Source: Mesostigma viride (Eukaryota; Streptophyta; Mesostigmatophyceae; Mesostigmatales; Mesostigmataceae). From it: a stretch of 64,000 bases of DNA. Positions 32,766 to 46,000 of the stretch are shown piece after piece. Location: the NCBI GenBank assembly GCA_009746045.1, contig RPFO01000065.1:1709424-1773423 (forward strand), read 5' to 3'. Every line of letters begins with the position of its first letter. Position 1 is the first letter of the stretch. Under the pieces are notes generated by a model. It saw only the letters and a program-made list of their open reading frames with translations, had not been told where the DNA came from and made no database searches. The position numbers and the translations under genes were made by a program.

Positions 32766-33340
32766 AGCTGGAGGCAGTTGCTACCAAGGTAGACGCAGGA
32801 GGGGGGACATCCAGCCAAAACAGCACACTCACTCGTGTGTCCGGCGCGGCACCTCCGGACGTGGAGCGGACTCCAAAAACGGGAAAAAATGTGTCCGGCG
32901 GCAGAATTTTTGCGACGGAGTGTACTCCAGTCGAAATTTTTAGGGCGGCGCGAAGAAAATTTTTGTGGAGCTAACTCCTCCCGCCGGTCCGGCGCCTGGT
33001 TTTAGGAAAGAAGTGCGCTCTGGTGATCCCGCTATCTCGGTCAGGCGTTTGATTTTAAGTGCAGGAGTCCGCTTTGGCCCTGCTGTACTTACCACTAACG
33101 CTGAGAACTTACCAAGTATTGGTTGATTCTAGGAAGACGTATCAAATTTCAGGCAGGCGTCAGGTTGTTGTTGTTGATTCTGACACCGGACCTGGCGTCA
33201 GGCAATAGGCATCGAATTTCCGCCGGCTTGACGTCATTCTTGAGTTGCAGACCACCGTTGCACCAACAACCAGCCTGAAGCCGGAGCACTGCAGTACAAA
33301 ATCATTAATATTCTTCTACTTGGAGAATATGCTAATACTA
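32766..33340. other. Repeat-derived spacer, no gene recognised
   Basis: Contains related short words (GTCCGGCG, GGAGCGGACTCC, GGAGTGTACTCC) and GCGTCAGG near 33146-33205, recalling the hairpin clusters at 3.5-4.5 kb. No coding family seen. Confidence 0.4.
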
Positions 33341-33344
33341 TCGC

Positions 33345-33602
33345 TTACTGGACTGCTATGCAGGACAAGAGGAGGTGGAAAACCATTGTCCAGGCTCATA
33401 CGCCCGCCCCTGTGGGCAAGCCCCCTCCCCCCAAGCGGAAGGGGCGCTTTGCTGAGTAGAATAAGTAGGGTTTTCTAGATTAGATTAGCTTAGAGTTAGA
33501 TTAGTTCGGTTTCGCGGCTTTGCCCCCCCCCCCTCCATCCATCCACGGGAATATGTGCTACATGATCTCCCAACGGAGTCATGTTATAATTTTATTTTAT
33601 TT
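33345..33602 (+). mobile_element. LINE 3' fragment, tail family 1
   Basis: GCAGGACAAGAGGAGGTGG, the GTGGGCAAGCCCCCTCCCCC word and GATTAGTTCGGTTTCGCGGC match the 3' end of the reverse-transcriptase fragment at 51640-51882. It is followed by the same tail: AATATGTGCTACATGAT, CTCCCAACGGAG and (TTTTA)n. Confidence 0.75.
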
Positions 33603-33789
33603 TAATCGCTTACTAACCCCTTCTACTAAGAGATTCTACAAAAAGTGCCACGTGTCGTACAAGCCACGTAGCACGTAGCACACTCCCAAGTCCATCCGGC
33701 GCAGCCTTTTGACTGACAGAGTGCACTCCACCATTTTTCACTTTGGCTGGCGCCGGGCAGCGCGGTAGGCCAAACTCTGGAGTACGCTC

Positions 33790-34500
33790 ATGTACGATTT
33801 TAGGGGGGGATGTCCCCCCTCCTGTAGACGCCCTGGCCACGCAGCCGGTCCCCGAGATTGCGTCCGGAGCGAACGGCCACCATCGCTGCCCAACCCACCA
33901 GTCGGGCCAGCGATGACCCCTCGACTCGCGCACCCTGGGCGGACCCGCTCAAGAGCCAGGCAACCTCTACCATGCACCACCGCCATTACCACCGAGCTAC
34001 AGGAGCTCATGGAAGACACGCGCCGCGAGGCCGCTGACCGCGACCGCCGCCGCTGCCGGGTCATCCTCAGGCGCTTCGACAAGGAGCCGGGGGAGACCCC
34101 ACGAGACTCTCTTGTCGACGAGCTCATGAACCAGCTCTTGGCGCGCATCCGGCCAGAGCTGCCAGGTAAGACACTGCAGGGCCCCTAATGCCTGCCCCAT
34201 CCACTGGACAACTTAGGCTGGGCCCCCACCAGTGGTCCAAACCTTCAGCCGCGACATCGCTGCCCGAGTTCGGTTCCTCTCTTGCCGCAAGAAGCTGGCG
34301 CGCACCCCCTGGTCGCATGACGACGACCTGACGCCAGCCCAGCAGTAGCAACGCTGCGACCTGTGGCCCGACCATGTGCATCCCCCACAAGTCCAGCCCC
34401 AAGAAGCCCCAAGTGTACTGGCGGGGCGGGGACCTTTATGTCAACAACAAACTGTGGAAGCCCCCCCGGGCTTCCCCGGATAGAGCAAGCTTAGTAGTTG
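33790..34500 (+). pseudogene. LINE ORF1 relic
   Basis: A frame at 33790-34188 has an Arg/Glu-rich helix (MEDTRREAADRDRR). Downstream, frameshifted, DDDLTPAQQ and YWRGGDLYVNNKLWKPP match the C-terminal segment of the ORF1 proteins in the 1.95-kb elements. An in-frame stop and a frameshift near 34345-34420 show it is dead. Confidence 0.6.
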
Positions 34501-36346
34501 TCTAGATCGACGGGGCGATTGGAACGGGACAGCTTAGGCATTATTGCACGTCTTGGCATAAAGCATATTAGCTCAGCATAGTCACTTAGCTCTAGCTGTT
34601 TAGATTGGCATGCATGTGATGGCATTCGATCAGCCATGGCACATTGTGGCCATCTGCTAGCGCCTGAGCCAACGTCTTGAGCGCACCTCACCTTATAAGC
34701 TATGCGCCTACATACGGTACTGCATGGTTGTATTGCAACCACAGTGTTGCGCCCCGGCACCCCGCCTGCTGCGGAGAGAGAGCGCTCTGTGGCCTGCCCA
34801 CTTCATTGACGTGGCAGTGAGAGAAGCTCCCTCCTCATTGTGTACAGGGGTTAAGGTTCATTTACTCTGTATTGGCACCCACGTGACGCAGTCTCGTGCT
34901 AACTATGTAATTAATTGATGAGTCCATCATGGAAATACATAATAATCAAATATGATGGGGTTGGTTGGGCTTCGAACTTCCTATCATTTGAATCTCATTC
35001 AAGTAGTAGCGTTCATTACATCATATCAGGCATATCTGTGTGCCCAGGCGCGCAAGAAAAAATCTCATTTTCTTTGTGTAACTTCTGACCCGGATCGCAG
35101 AGGCCTGAATAAGACCTCTTCCGTGAATGATGACGACAAACATGTTGCGAACCAGAGCGTTTCAAAAAATATCCGAATCCAGTAACCGACATGGACGCTT
35201 GTATCTTCATAGTCGTTACTTCACATGAACATCGATTTTCGTTGCCCCGCAGCCTACATTCATCACGCCTAGACTAGCTATTGAATCGCACCCGGCCCCC
35301 AGCTTGCAGAACGGGCTTCAACCTTCCTTTTGTAAGAAAGGCTGCAGCCTTCCTGTTGTACATATTCCCCCAGAGAACAGCATCGTAGACTCATATTCTC
35401 CAAAGCCACATTAAGATTTTTGCCGTTCGCACCTGGTTCGCATGCCAGATTTGTTGGGGTGTGCATGCCTGAACGCACGTGCCATGCCCGCGCGGGTCAT
35501 GCGCGCGCAGTGCACCCACCTAAGCTACAGTGTACCTAGCTCAGAAAGTCAGAATGCACGAACTGCCGCACTGGCATCTGCAATCTGCATGGCCGGTATT
35601 CCGTAGCCAGCCACGTTGGAGCTTGATTGCTGACAGGCGTCAACTGTCGAGGCGCGGCTTCCAGAATCACGTCAGTCAGTCAGTCAGTCATTTGGATCCC
35701 CCGCCGGTCAATTCCACACAGAGATGTCTATAACGGCCGAGGGCCGGAATATATTTAGTATATCAGATGGTACTATGGTACGATAGATTCTCTGCTGCCC
35801 ATGTGCGGCGTAGGACACAACAACAACAACAACAACTATGGTACTGAGCAAGAATCACGATATCCTCCCGATACTCTGGCAGGAACAAATAGCAGTATTT
35901 CTGACATTATAATTGTTATTCTAGATATCCAGAGACGGCCTGTACGAAATCTCTGTCGGGCGATGAACGGCGTGGGATCCAACTGAACTGAACTGAACGA
36001 TAACATACCTGTTCAGTTCTTCGCTGCTGACTTGCTTGCTGGACGCTAGCACGCTTGCAACACGGCCGGGCGACCGCACTCCCGCACGTTAGCTGATCTA
36101 TTTTCTGACGACGCTGCATTTAGGTAATCAGAAAAACAACGGCAACGCGTTCATATTAAAATGGCCACCGCTAATGATAGACGTGAAAAGCTCATCATGC
36201 AATGACATTCACGGATTATAGCGTGCCGATTTCTGCTTATCGTGCAGTTCGTCAAACTGCAAGAGCCATTCTGCTGCCGCCGCTTGGAAGCCGGATAAAA
36301 TCATTACGCCAATCTTAGTAACAGAGGTGTCGCAGTTTTCGACAAA
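34501..36346. other. Intergenic, no gene recognised
   Basis: Mixed sequence with short microsatellites: CAGT at 35674-35690, (CAA)n at 35818-35836, (CTGAA)n near 35981-36000. Presumably includes upstream sequence of the phosphatase gene. Confidence 0.45.
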
Positions 36347-36617
36347 ATGGCTGAGATGGATCACAGGCAACAAGCTGAGGAGGCGCTTGCTGCGAGAAGA
36401 CGCGCGGCGCCCCTTGCGAAGGTAATCTGCTTACAGCGGGGCAGTGTGGTAGCAAGTTGCAGAAACCAGTAGTGGGTACAACACATTGTTCATGGTTTTG
36501 TGCTGGACACAACAAGCCACATTGTTTTGAATTGCACCCGTACACTCGTCCGTATTGCAGGTGTCCTTGGGATCTCTGCGTACATCGTCCCAGCTTGGCC
36601 CCAGCCATCCCCAAATT
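36347..36617 (+). CDS. Candidate 5' exons (MAEMDHRQQAEEALAARRR...)
   Basis: ATG at 36347 opens a 25-codon frame rich in Ala/Glu/Arg that ends AAG|GTAATC. A second frame, 36561-36617, lies between TTGCAG and a good donor GTAAGT and keeps phase 0. Both look like short coding exons on the phosphatase strand. However, the next plausible exon (ending 37074) needs one extra base, so either an exon is missing, these belong to another transcript, or the phosphatase starts at 37038. Confidence 0.35.
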
Positions 36618-37037
36618 GTAAGTTTCCAGCGTGACCAGTGGTACCCGTGTAGGGATATAACCAGCGAATTAGCTGCATGGACCCACTATACATTTAGACT
36701 CTGTGTCAATGTCTAGCCGTCTAATCATGGTGGTGTGGCGTACCGGCGCGTTGCTAGTATATGGAAGTGACTTAAATGTGCGTACACCAAGGGCAACTGA
36801 AAATGTTGTCGTGCTTTCCCAATCTCTTTTCGGCGGGGGTAGGTACGATTAAATTATGCTTGGTAGAAGTCATTTATTGGATTTTGCATTATTCACGTGG
36901 TATGTCAAAGTGTAGACAGTTTGACAGTTACAGATTATCTGTCAAGTAAGTATCTTGTGGTATTCACCACTTGTCATGCGCTAAGCAGGATAGTTTTTGC
37001 CTGTGCGCATGGGTAGCACACTGCATCAGGTACCCCC

Positions 37038-40000
37038 ATGGTGTTCATGGAAGCGACCCGCCCGCCCGTGTGTCGTAAGTATCGTCATCCATGGTCATAA
37101 GCCTGCTAGATATCTTCATCCATACGCAGCAGCCTGCGGGACATCTTTTTCCGTTGTGATATCATTGGCGTCAAAAGCTTCAGCGCGTGATGTCGTCAGC
37201 ATATTCTTGTGGCTGGTGGAGTGTGGAAAATGACAGAGTAGGTTACATTGGATTTTGCTGGGAATCATATGCCCCAAAGCCAGGGGTATGTGCCTGCGTG
37301 TCTACCAAGCATTGCGCATCAAAACAAGCACCAACCTGTGTTGTGCTGCTCGCCGCACGTTGATGGGATGTGAGATGTAAGGTGCCACATCCTACTATCC
37401 ATCGTAATCGATGCACGATGGGCTTGCCATGAATTCCAGGCGGGGCACATACAATGCACCCCTTATCCTGTCCCCCCTTGTGTCCCCCCCTTGTATTCCC
37501 CCCTTGTGTCCCCCCCTTGTGTCCCCCCCTTGTGTCCCCCCCTTGTGTCCCCCCCTTCTGTCCCCCCTTCTGTCCCCCCTTGTGTCCCCCCCTTGTGTCC
37601 CCCCCTTGTGTCCCCCCCTTGTGTCCCCCCCTTCTGTCCCCCCCTTGTGTCCCCCCCTTGTGTCCCCCCCTTGTATTCCCCCCTCGTGCTCGTCCTGGCG
37701 GCATCCAGTCAATGCGTGGGTGGAACAGCCCGTTGTTCGTACAACGGCCGCGTGACGTTCACCCTCGAGATATGTGGATGTGTGCCGCCACCCCATCGTG
37801 TGTGGCATGCAGATGCTCGCCTAGAGCGCGATGCACCAGAGTGCTTGCACCCCTTGTTGGCCCGTTCCCCGCGCCCACCACGGCCTCATGTGGCCATGCT
37901 TGCAGCTGATCCTCCGGTGATAGAAGTGGCAACCCTAGTACTGGCAACCCTAGTACTGGCAACCCTAGTACTGGCAACCCTAGTACTGGCAACCCTAGTA
38001 CTGGCAACCCCAGTACTGGCAACCCCAGTACTGGCAACCCTACAACCTAAAAATGTGGCTCCTTACCCGGTGGTTCGCCTACGCGGAACCAAACTGCTGT
38101 CCTCTGATACCTCGGTCAACTTGTCTCCCGCCGACTGCGACGTGCCCCCCCCCCCTGCGCAGATCGAGCACCGGGAGAAGCTGATGAGCGAGGCGATGGA
38201 GATGCAGCGCGTAGTGGGCGAGGCCGGCGCGACGCAGGACCACATGTCGCCGCGCACGACCAATGACCGGCTCGCCCAGAAGTGAGTGGATGGATGATAG
38301 CCACTTGATCAAGTTGATGGTCTCCCCAGTGTTTCGATAAGTGGCGTTTGCTCGCCAAATGTGGCGGTGCAGCGCCTGTTTTAGCAATTTGCGGCGATAT
38401 CACCCCCAAATGACAGTTCCCACGACGCCACAAAGTGGCGGTGCTGTGCTACTTGGCAATTTCTGGTCGCCGCATAATGGCCGTGTTGAATCGAAAGCTA
38501 CTACCTAGTGACGCCACACTTGGCCGTGTCTGAGTTCCAGCCGGCTCTCCGCCGCAAGTCTCCCTAGCAGTACTACTACTAGTAGCTTCCGCCAGTCAAC
38601 AATGGCCCAGTGCCCCATGGCTGTGGACTCGCGTGCGTTGGTCGCCTGACGCTCACTAGCTGACTGGCCAGGAACGGGAGTAGAGTTACAGAGTACGGGG
38701 ATCAGTGTCCACTGTCCAGAGACCCGCCCGCCAGTGGCAGGTGACAGGTCTAGAAGGGAGCATTGTGTGACCAGGGAAGCCAGTTGACTCGCCCGCCCGC
38801 CAGTCGCCACACGTGGCCGTGCCTAGCCCAATTTTTATTGGCTAAAAGCCACAAATTGGTCAGCCGAGCCAAAGCTAGTTTCCGTTGTTCACTATGCTCT
38901 CTTGCTCCCAGTGACTCGGAAACCAGGAAAGTAGAAAAGCACCCCCAGTAGAAGTACCTCCTATATAACATGGCATATGGTTTGAATGGGTGTGTACCTC
39001 CTATACAACATGACATATGGTTCGAATGGGTGTGTACCTCCTATACAACATGACATATGGTTCGAATGGGTGTGTACCTCCTATACAACATGACATATGG
39101 TTCGAATGGGTGTGTACCTCCTATACAACATGACATATGGTTCGAATGGGTGTGTACCTCCTATACAACATGACATATGGTTCGAATGGGTGTGTACCTC
39201 CTATACAACATGACATATGGTTCGAATGGGTGTGTACCTCCTATACAACATGACATATGGTTCGAATGGGTGTGTACCTCCTATACAACATGACATATGG
39301 TTCGAATGGGTGTGTAGCTTGGGGTGATGGCAAGGAGCGACGTACGGCCATAGTGGCCTGACGGGAAGCAACAATCTACCTTAGGTGGAAAGCTGTCCCC
39401 GACACTGTCACGCAAACGTAAGCCAGGGCGGCATGTTCAGCTTCTTATATATTCTGACATATTAACAACACTGGGGTGTGGGTGAGAGCTTTCCAAATTG
39501 TGCCTTGGTATCTACTGAAGCTTCACGCTTTGCATTGCAACCTCCAGGGGTCAGACGGCCTGATGGAGCGGAAAGTGCCCATGGGGCAAATGAGCGGGGC
39601 TAGCGGTAGGCTGCCTGTGGGAGAGGGGGAGCCATGCCTCCACACGTAGCCCCGAAGCTTGCCACGAGCCCCCCCACTCACACCACCCCGTTTACCGGGG
39701 TACCAGCATGGGAGGAGCATGGGAGGAGCATGCCCCGGTTTTTTCCCCCCATCCCTCTTGGCATCACGCATTTCGGCGATACGCAGAGCTAGCAACCCGT
39801 GTGCCGCATGAGAGGATCCCTCTCTCACCATGTCGGTGGCCCACACACGGGGCATGGCCAAACCGTAGCCATGGGCAAGAAATGCGGGGACGCTAGCGGT
39901 GGATTTTCTCCTCTCTAACCCCCCTCCGCCAGCGCATGGTTGGAATGTGGATGCCCCCAGGCTGGCCACCATGGGTCTGGCGACGTCACCTGACTCGAAT

Positions 40001-43000
40001 GACCCTGGCTCGCCGCCCATGGAGTCGCACGCCAAGTACCTGCGGTGAGAATGTGTGCCTCAATACTCGTCCTTCCCGTCCGCGACCTCTTTCTCATCCT
40101 CATGGCTCTCATCCTCATCCTTGCTCCTTCACAGCAATCGGCATCATCTTATGCACGTTGCCCCTCCACCGCGGCCTTTGTGGATGATTTAGCTTCCTGC
40201 TTTCATCCCAATGGTCAACCTGTTGACGGATGTAGGCAATATGATGGCTCCGTTGAGGCCTCCTTTGGGAAAACGTGCCTTTGTCACACCCTTCATGTGC
40301 CTGTGCTGCCTTGCAGAAGCAGCAGCAGCTTCATCCTTCATGTGATATTGGCATGCCCCCCGTCATCAAGTTGTTAGTCTGATTCCATCTCCGTTACAGC
40401 GTCTACGTCATGGCAAGTTCACCATTACACGTGACTGTAGATCTATCACGTTTGTTGTGCATTCTATCTTCTCAGAGCTGTGTTTGCATCCAGCAAACAA
40501 AGCACACAGGTTGACAACAAGTTGGCATAGTATGTTGGAAAGAAATATTGCGATTTCAACGATGCGCCAAACTTGCAGCAATCTGATTTCCCACGGAAAC
40601 GAATTAACTGCTATAATTCCGCCCTCCCTCTCTCGCCCCCCGCCGCAGCAATCTCCGCCGCGGGCCCACATCGCCAGACCAGGTGTCGCCAGGTGGCAGC
40701 CCCTCGTCCACCATGGGTGGCGGCCGTGGCCCGGCCTCCCCCATGCTCATCAACACGTCCAACCTGATGAAGCTCGCCGAGGGGGGCATGCGCCGCTCGG
40801 TGGGGCAAGGCCCCCCAAGTGGCTTGAGTGGCAGCCTGTCCCCGCGCGAGGACCTGCGCGCAAGCGATGAGGGGCGCGAGGGGGGGGGCAGCTTCCTGCC
40901 CTACCCTGGCCCGCCCCACCGGCAGCCCTCTGGTGGAGCCTCGGACAAGCGTTTTGCGAGTGTGGAGAAAGCGCTGGAACGGGAGCGCCGCATTTCTGCC
41001 GTAGAGAAGGGTCAGCCCATCGAGCGCGCCCACCGGTTGTCCCAAGTAGACCGCCGGCCAGTTGACGCGGAGCTGGCACAAGCCGCAGGGGATGACACGC
41101 CGCCCCCACGGGTGCCTGGGTTGCCCCCGCGGCAAGCGTCCGGTGGCCGGTCGGGCCAGCCGCTCATCCCCCGTCGGCGCACATCAGATGTGGACCGTGT
41201 CGCGGCCCATGAGGAGTTGGTTCGATACGGGTCGGCCGACATGCAGCAGCAGCGTGGGCAGGTGGAGGCCAACGGGGGCCGGCCGCGACGCATGTCGGAT
41301 GTGGACCGGAGCGACCGCGGCGTGCCACGTGTCAGCCAGGTGGACCAGGGGGGGCGTGAGCGGCGCATCTCCCAGGTGGACCCGGGGGGCCCGGCGGCTG
41401 CGGACGGGATGCCCTCGTCGCGCGAGCGGCGTGTGTCGGACACGGATGGCGGTGGGCGGGCTCGGCGCATCTCCCAGGTGGACCAGGTGGGCCGCGCCGG
41501 CACCGTGGATCCCCCTGGGGCGCCGCTCATGTCCACGCGCGAGCGGCGCATCTCGCAGGTGGATCAGGTTGGGCGGGCGTCGGCGGTGGATCCGCCCGGT
41601 GCGCCGCAGGTGCCTGCGGCTGGCGGGCGCGAGCGGCGCATCTCTCAAGTCGACCAGGTGGGCCGCGCAGGAGGTGCCGCGCAGGAGAAGGGGGGGGCGG
41701 ACGACATCAGTGCCCAGCGGCCGCGTCGCACGTCGCATGTGGATGATGTGCAGGAGCGTGCGCGACGCATCTCGCAGGCCGAGGGCGGGAAAGGGGCCAC
41801 CGCCGGTGACAGCCAGCAGCAGCAACGTGCGCGGCGGACCTCTGAGGTGGACCAGCGGCCGCGCAGGACGTCCCACGTGGACGCGCCCGGTGGGGCCAAG
41901 CCGCCGGCACAAGCGGAGGAGGGAGGCGAGTACCGGGGCCGCCGCACGTCGGTGGTGGACAGCGAGCGCGCGATCGACAGGGAGCGGCGGCAGGCCAACA
42001 TGGAGCGCATGGCAGAGAGGGACCGGGCCAAGGCGATCGAGGCAGAGAAGCGCAACCGTGGGTCGGTCAAATCCGTGGGCGGGGCCACGGGGGAGCTGCC
42101 AAGCCCAGGCGGCGCGCCGGGGGCTGCCGGATCCAGCCGGCCGTCGTCTCACCGGGCGGCGCGGCGGTTGTCACAGAGCGAGATGCCGTCAATGACTACC
42201 GACAACGCCACGCGCATGCGCCGGCTCTCGCAGACGATCACGGCCATCCCGTCCATCAAGGCGGTCGCGGGCAGCATGGCGGAGGAGGCAGCGGTCAACC
42301 TCAAGGTGGCGGGCATCACGCAGGCGACTGACGAGAGCAGCCGCTACGTCACGGATTACCTGCAGGGTTGCAACGGGTTTGCGATCATCGGCATGGTCTC
42401 GGAGATGGGGCAGGAGCGTGACGAGTGGAAGAGGGACAACCAGGTGGGTGCGACAGCAGGGGTTGTAGGGGGGGCTAGGGGGTAGAGGATGGGGGGCATC
42501 ATCTAGCACATTTTGCTGAAAGGTGGACGGTTGCAGGGGGCGGGATCTGGGGGGGGAATGCATCGGGCAAGGCATGCCAGGGGCAGTGATCAATGATCGC
42601 TGGCGGAGGGGTTTCAGAGAGAAAGTTTCAGAGGGAGTTTTGACAGGGGAGGTTTGAGGTTTTGTTGAGAAAACTGTGGGTGATGGGACCAGCTGTCTTG
42701 GGGGCTGAGGCGGGGGCTGGGGTTTGGGCTGGGGCTTGCTTGTGGCTAGAGTGGTGTTTTCTCTTGCACCTTTTTGTGGTGCTGCCACTGTCTTTGTGTA
42801 GGCGCTTGTTTGCAGGTGACCAACGGCAGCTGCTGCCACATGATGGCATCTGGGCACCCGGTTCGGTGAGGGTTGGGCGTGGTGGCACCTGTCCACTGTT
42901 TCAATGACCCCATCCACGAACTGCATAGATGCCACCCTCTCCTTCTATGCCATCCCTCCTCGTCCTCTGCCACCCCTCCCCTTGCCTAACGACAAGGTCT

Positions 43001-46000
43001 TGCGGGCATGAAGGTTGACTGTGTTTGGGCGTTGGCAAGTCAAGGTCCTGTGGGCATGAGGGTTGGTTGTGGTTGGGCACGGGCTTGGGCAGCAGCCGCA
43101 TGTTTTCGCTCACCCCATCCGCATTCCTCCATCGGCGCCACCTCTCCTTTTCCTCCTGTGCCACCCCTCCCTGTGCCGCAGGACAAGGTCATGCTGGTTG
43201 ACGACTACGGTGTGAACAAGGACGAGGTGCTCGTGGGTGTCTTTGATGGGTGAGTGGGGAGTGGCCGGGAGCATGTATTCACTAGATCATTTTACGCGCG
43301 AAACCATGGTTCGGCTGTAGCGATCCCATTGGCTCTGGCGTTTGACAGGCTGTGGCAGCTTGGGCAGTGGCAGCCAGAAGCCTAGGTTGTGCATCGTGCA
43401 CGATCCGGCATGTTTACGTCGTTGTTTCTGTCATGTCATCATGTCCGTGCATTGGTGCCGCGTCCCTGGTCATCCGAGGCTGACACCCTGGTGTGCCTGC
43501 TGTGTGTGTTTCTGCGTGGCTCCTGTTACCCCCCCTGCTCTTGTGCCCTGCTCCTGTGCCCTGCTCCTGTGCCCTGCTCCTGTGCCCTGCTCTTGTGCCC
43601 TGCTCTTGTGCCCTGCTCCTGTGCCCTGCTCTTGTGCCCTGCTCCTGTGCCCTGCTCTTGTGCCCTGCTCTTGTGCCCTGCTCCTGTGCCCTGCTCTTGT
43701 GCCCTGCTCTTGTGCCCTGCTCCTGTGCCCTGCTCTTGTGCCCTGCTCCTGTGCCCTGCTCTTGTGCCCTGCTCCTGTGCCCTGCTCCTGTGCCCTGCTC
43801 TTTTGCCCTGCTCCTGTGCCCTGCTCTTGTGCCCCTGCTCTGGTCTCCTTGCCCTGTCTCCCCTCTGCTTGCGTTCCCCCTACAGGCATGGTCCCAGCGG
43901 CACATCTGCGGCGGAGTTTGTCGCGGATGACATGAAGGAGGAGATGCATGAACAAATGGTGGGTGGCACCACGGCTGGCTGCGACCGGTCGTCTGACTGG
44001 TTTCATGCTATAGTGTAATGACTTTCTAGTATGGGTAGCCAGGCAGCACATGCGTGCAACCAGCCAGCCATTTACTTCTCATTGGAAGTTGGAGACGTGT
44101 TCCGCGGACTACCTTCTGCGGAACATCTCTCTCACCCTGAGACATACACCATTTGCTTTTACCCTGAAGCAACTGTCCTTCTCTCGTTCTCTCGGCGGCT
44201 GTGTCTGCCATTGCCTGTTGCCTGCCGCTGGGTATGCCGTTACCTCACCTGGCCATCCCTTTTTTTCTGCTGATGATAGCCACACATGCCTTGCTCCCTG
44301 CCCCTGCCCTCCCCTGCCATGTGCGCTGTCGGGTTCTATACGTGGCGCTGCCACCTGTCCCAATGCCATGCGACTCGTGGAACCATCGCGTCCCTGCAGG
44401 ACACGCTGGCCCAGAACCCAGCGGCCGTCTTCAGCCACGCGTTCCAGACGGTCAACATGGTGAGAAGGGGCGCGTGCGCATGGGTGTGCGCGGGGAGCAT
44501 GCGTGCACGTTTAGGGTGGGTTTGTCTCACGTAACATGTCCAGTGGGCGCGTTGAGCACACATGCCCATAAATTTGCATGGATCAAAAGCATGGTGGCAC
44601 GACTGTCTCCTCAACCCTGGGAATTGGCGCAGTAACCCATTTTCCTGTTCTTGCCTTGGCGGCCTCCTTTTGTCCTCCCTCCTCCCTCCTCCCTCCTTCC
44701 TCCGCACTCCGCACTATGCCCGCCTCCCGCCTCCCGCCGCCCGCCGCCCGCCGCCCGCCGCCCGCCGCCCGCCTCCCTCCTCCCTCCTCCCTCCTCCCTC
44801 CCTCCTCCCTCCTCCCTCCTCCCTCCTCCCTCCTCCCTCCTCCCTCCTCCCTCCTCCCTCCTCCCTCCTCCCTCCTCCCTCCTCCCTCCTCCCTCCTCCC
44901 TCCTCCCTCCTCCCTCCCTTCCTCCCGTTATCGCCGCAGAACCTGCGCCGCTCCTACGTGGACTGCAAGCTGAGCGGCACCACCGCGGCGGTGGTGCACC
45001 TCAAGGAGACCACACTGACGTGCGCGTGGGTGGGCGACAGCCGCGCGGTGCTGGGCCGGCTGATGGTCAACGAGCAGGGCTTCTCGCTCGTGCAGGCGGT
45101 GCAGGTGCGGCAAGCTTGGGCCCTGCGGCCGATGGTTGGTCCCTGCGGCCGTGAGCATTAGTCTGCAAAGCACCGTGCATTTATTGTTTGGGCAGCGCGC
45201 ACACATCAGGTATCAGACTAGAACGGACGAACTGACGAGTTGGACTCACCATCACACAGGGGGTCATCGGCGACAGCATTTCGCAGATGGATGCTCAACA
45301 CGGGACATGCACACTTGCCTTTTATTGGGTTACGTTGGTCAGTGAATGTGTGCGCACTGTTGTGTGTGCACAGAGCCCTGGGCACTACACACAGGGGATG
45401 CCACCCAACTGCAGACACCCAGGCACAGAAGCGCTGCTCCCTTATTTGCTAGCATGGGGCGCCAATTGTGGATTCCTGTAAGGAGAAGCTGTTTCCATGC
45501 TTCTGGCATTCCATGCATACTGCAAATCGTGAAATGTCCAGTCCGGGTGAACTGCTTGTTTCTCCTTGCGTGCCAGCATAATGGGGCCTAGCTGCAGGCC
45601 TCACATGTTGTACACCCGGTTGGCAAGACGCTGTCTCCACTCTGTGCTCTTGCATTAGAGATCAGGCACAAGCATGCTGACACCTCGTGACCCTCCCCCC
45701 ACAGGCCCCCTTTCCCCCCACATGCCCCTTACTTACCCCCTGTCACTTTCATCCCCACCTCTCAACCCCGAAACCCCAAACCCCACGGCCTCGTTCCCCC
45801 AGCTGAGTCAGGACCACAAGCCGGGCCTACCCGATGAGATGGCGCGCATCACGGTCAGCGGCGGCCGCGTGGACCGTCTCATCATCGACGAGACGGGCGA
45901 GCGCGTGGGGCCGCTGCGCGTGTTCACAAAGGTGAGGGGGAAGTGGTTTCCGTGTTCACATTGGTGTTCTAGGGGGGGCAGCGCGCGTGTTACCACAGGT

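Noticed and set aside
37243-37909. CPPLV / GGHKGGT repeat proteins
   Set aside because: Both strands of a 13-bp C-rich minisatellite in a probable intron.
38950-39316. CRISPR-like or coding 40-bp repeats
   Set aside because: Contiguous tandem units without spacers; intronic.
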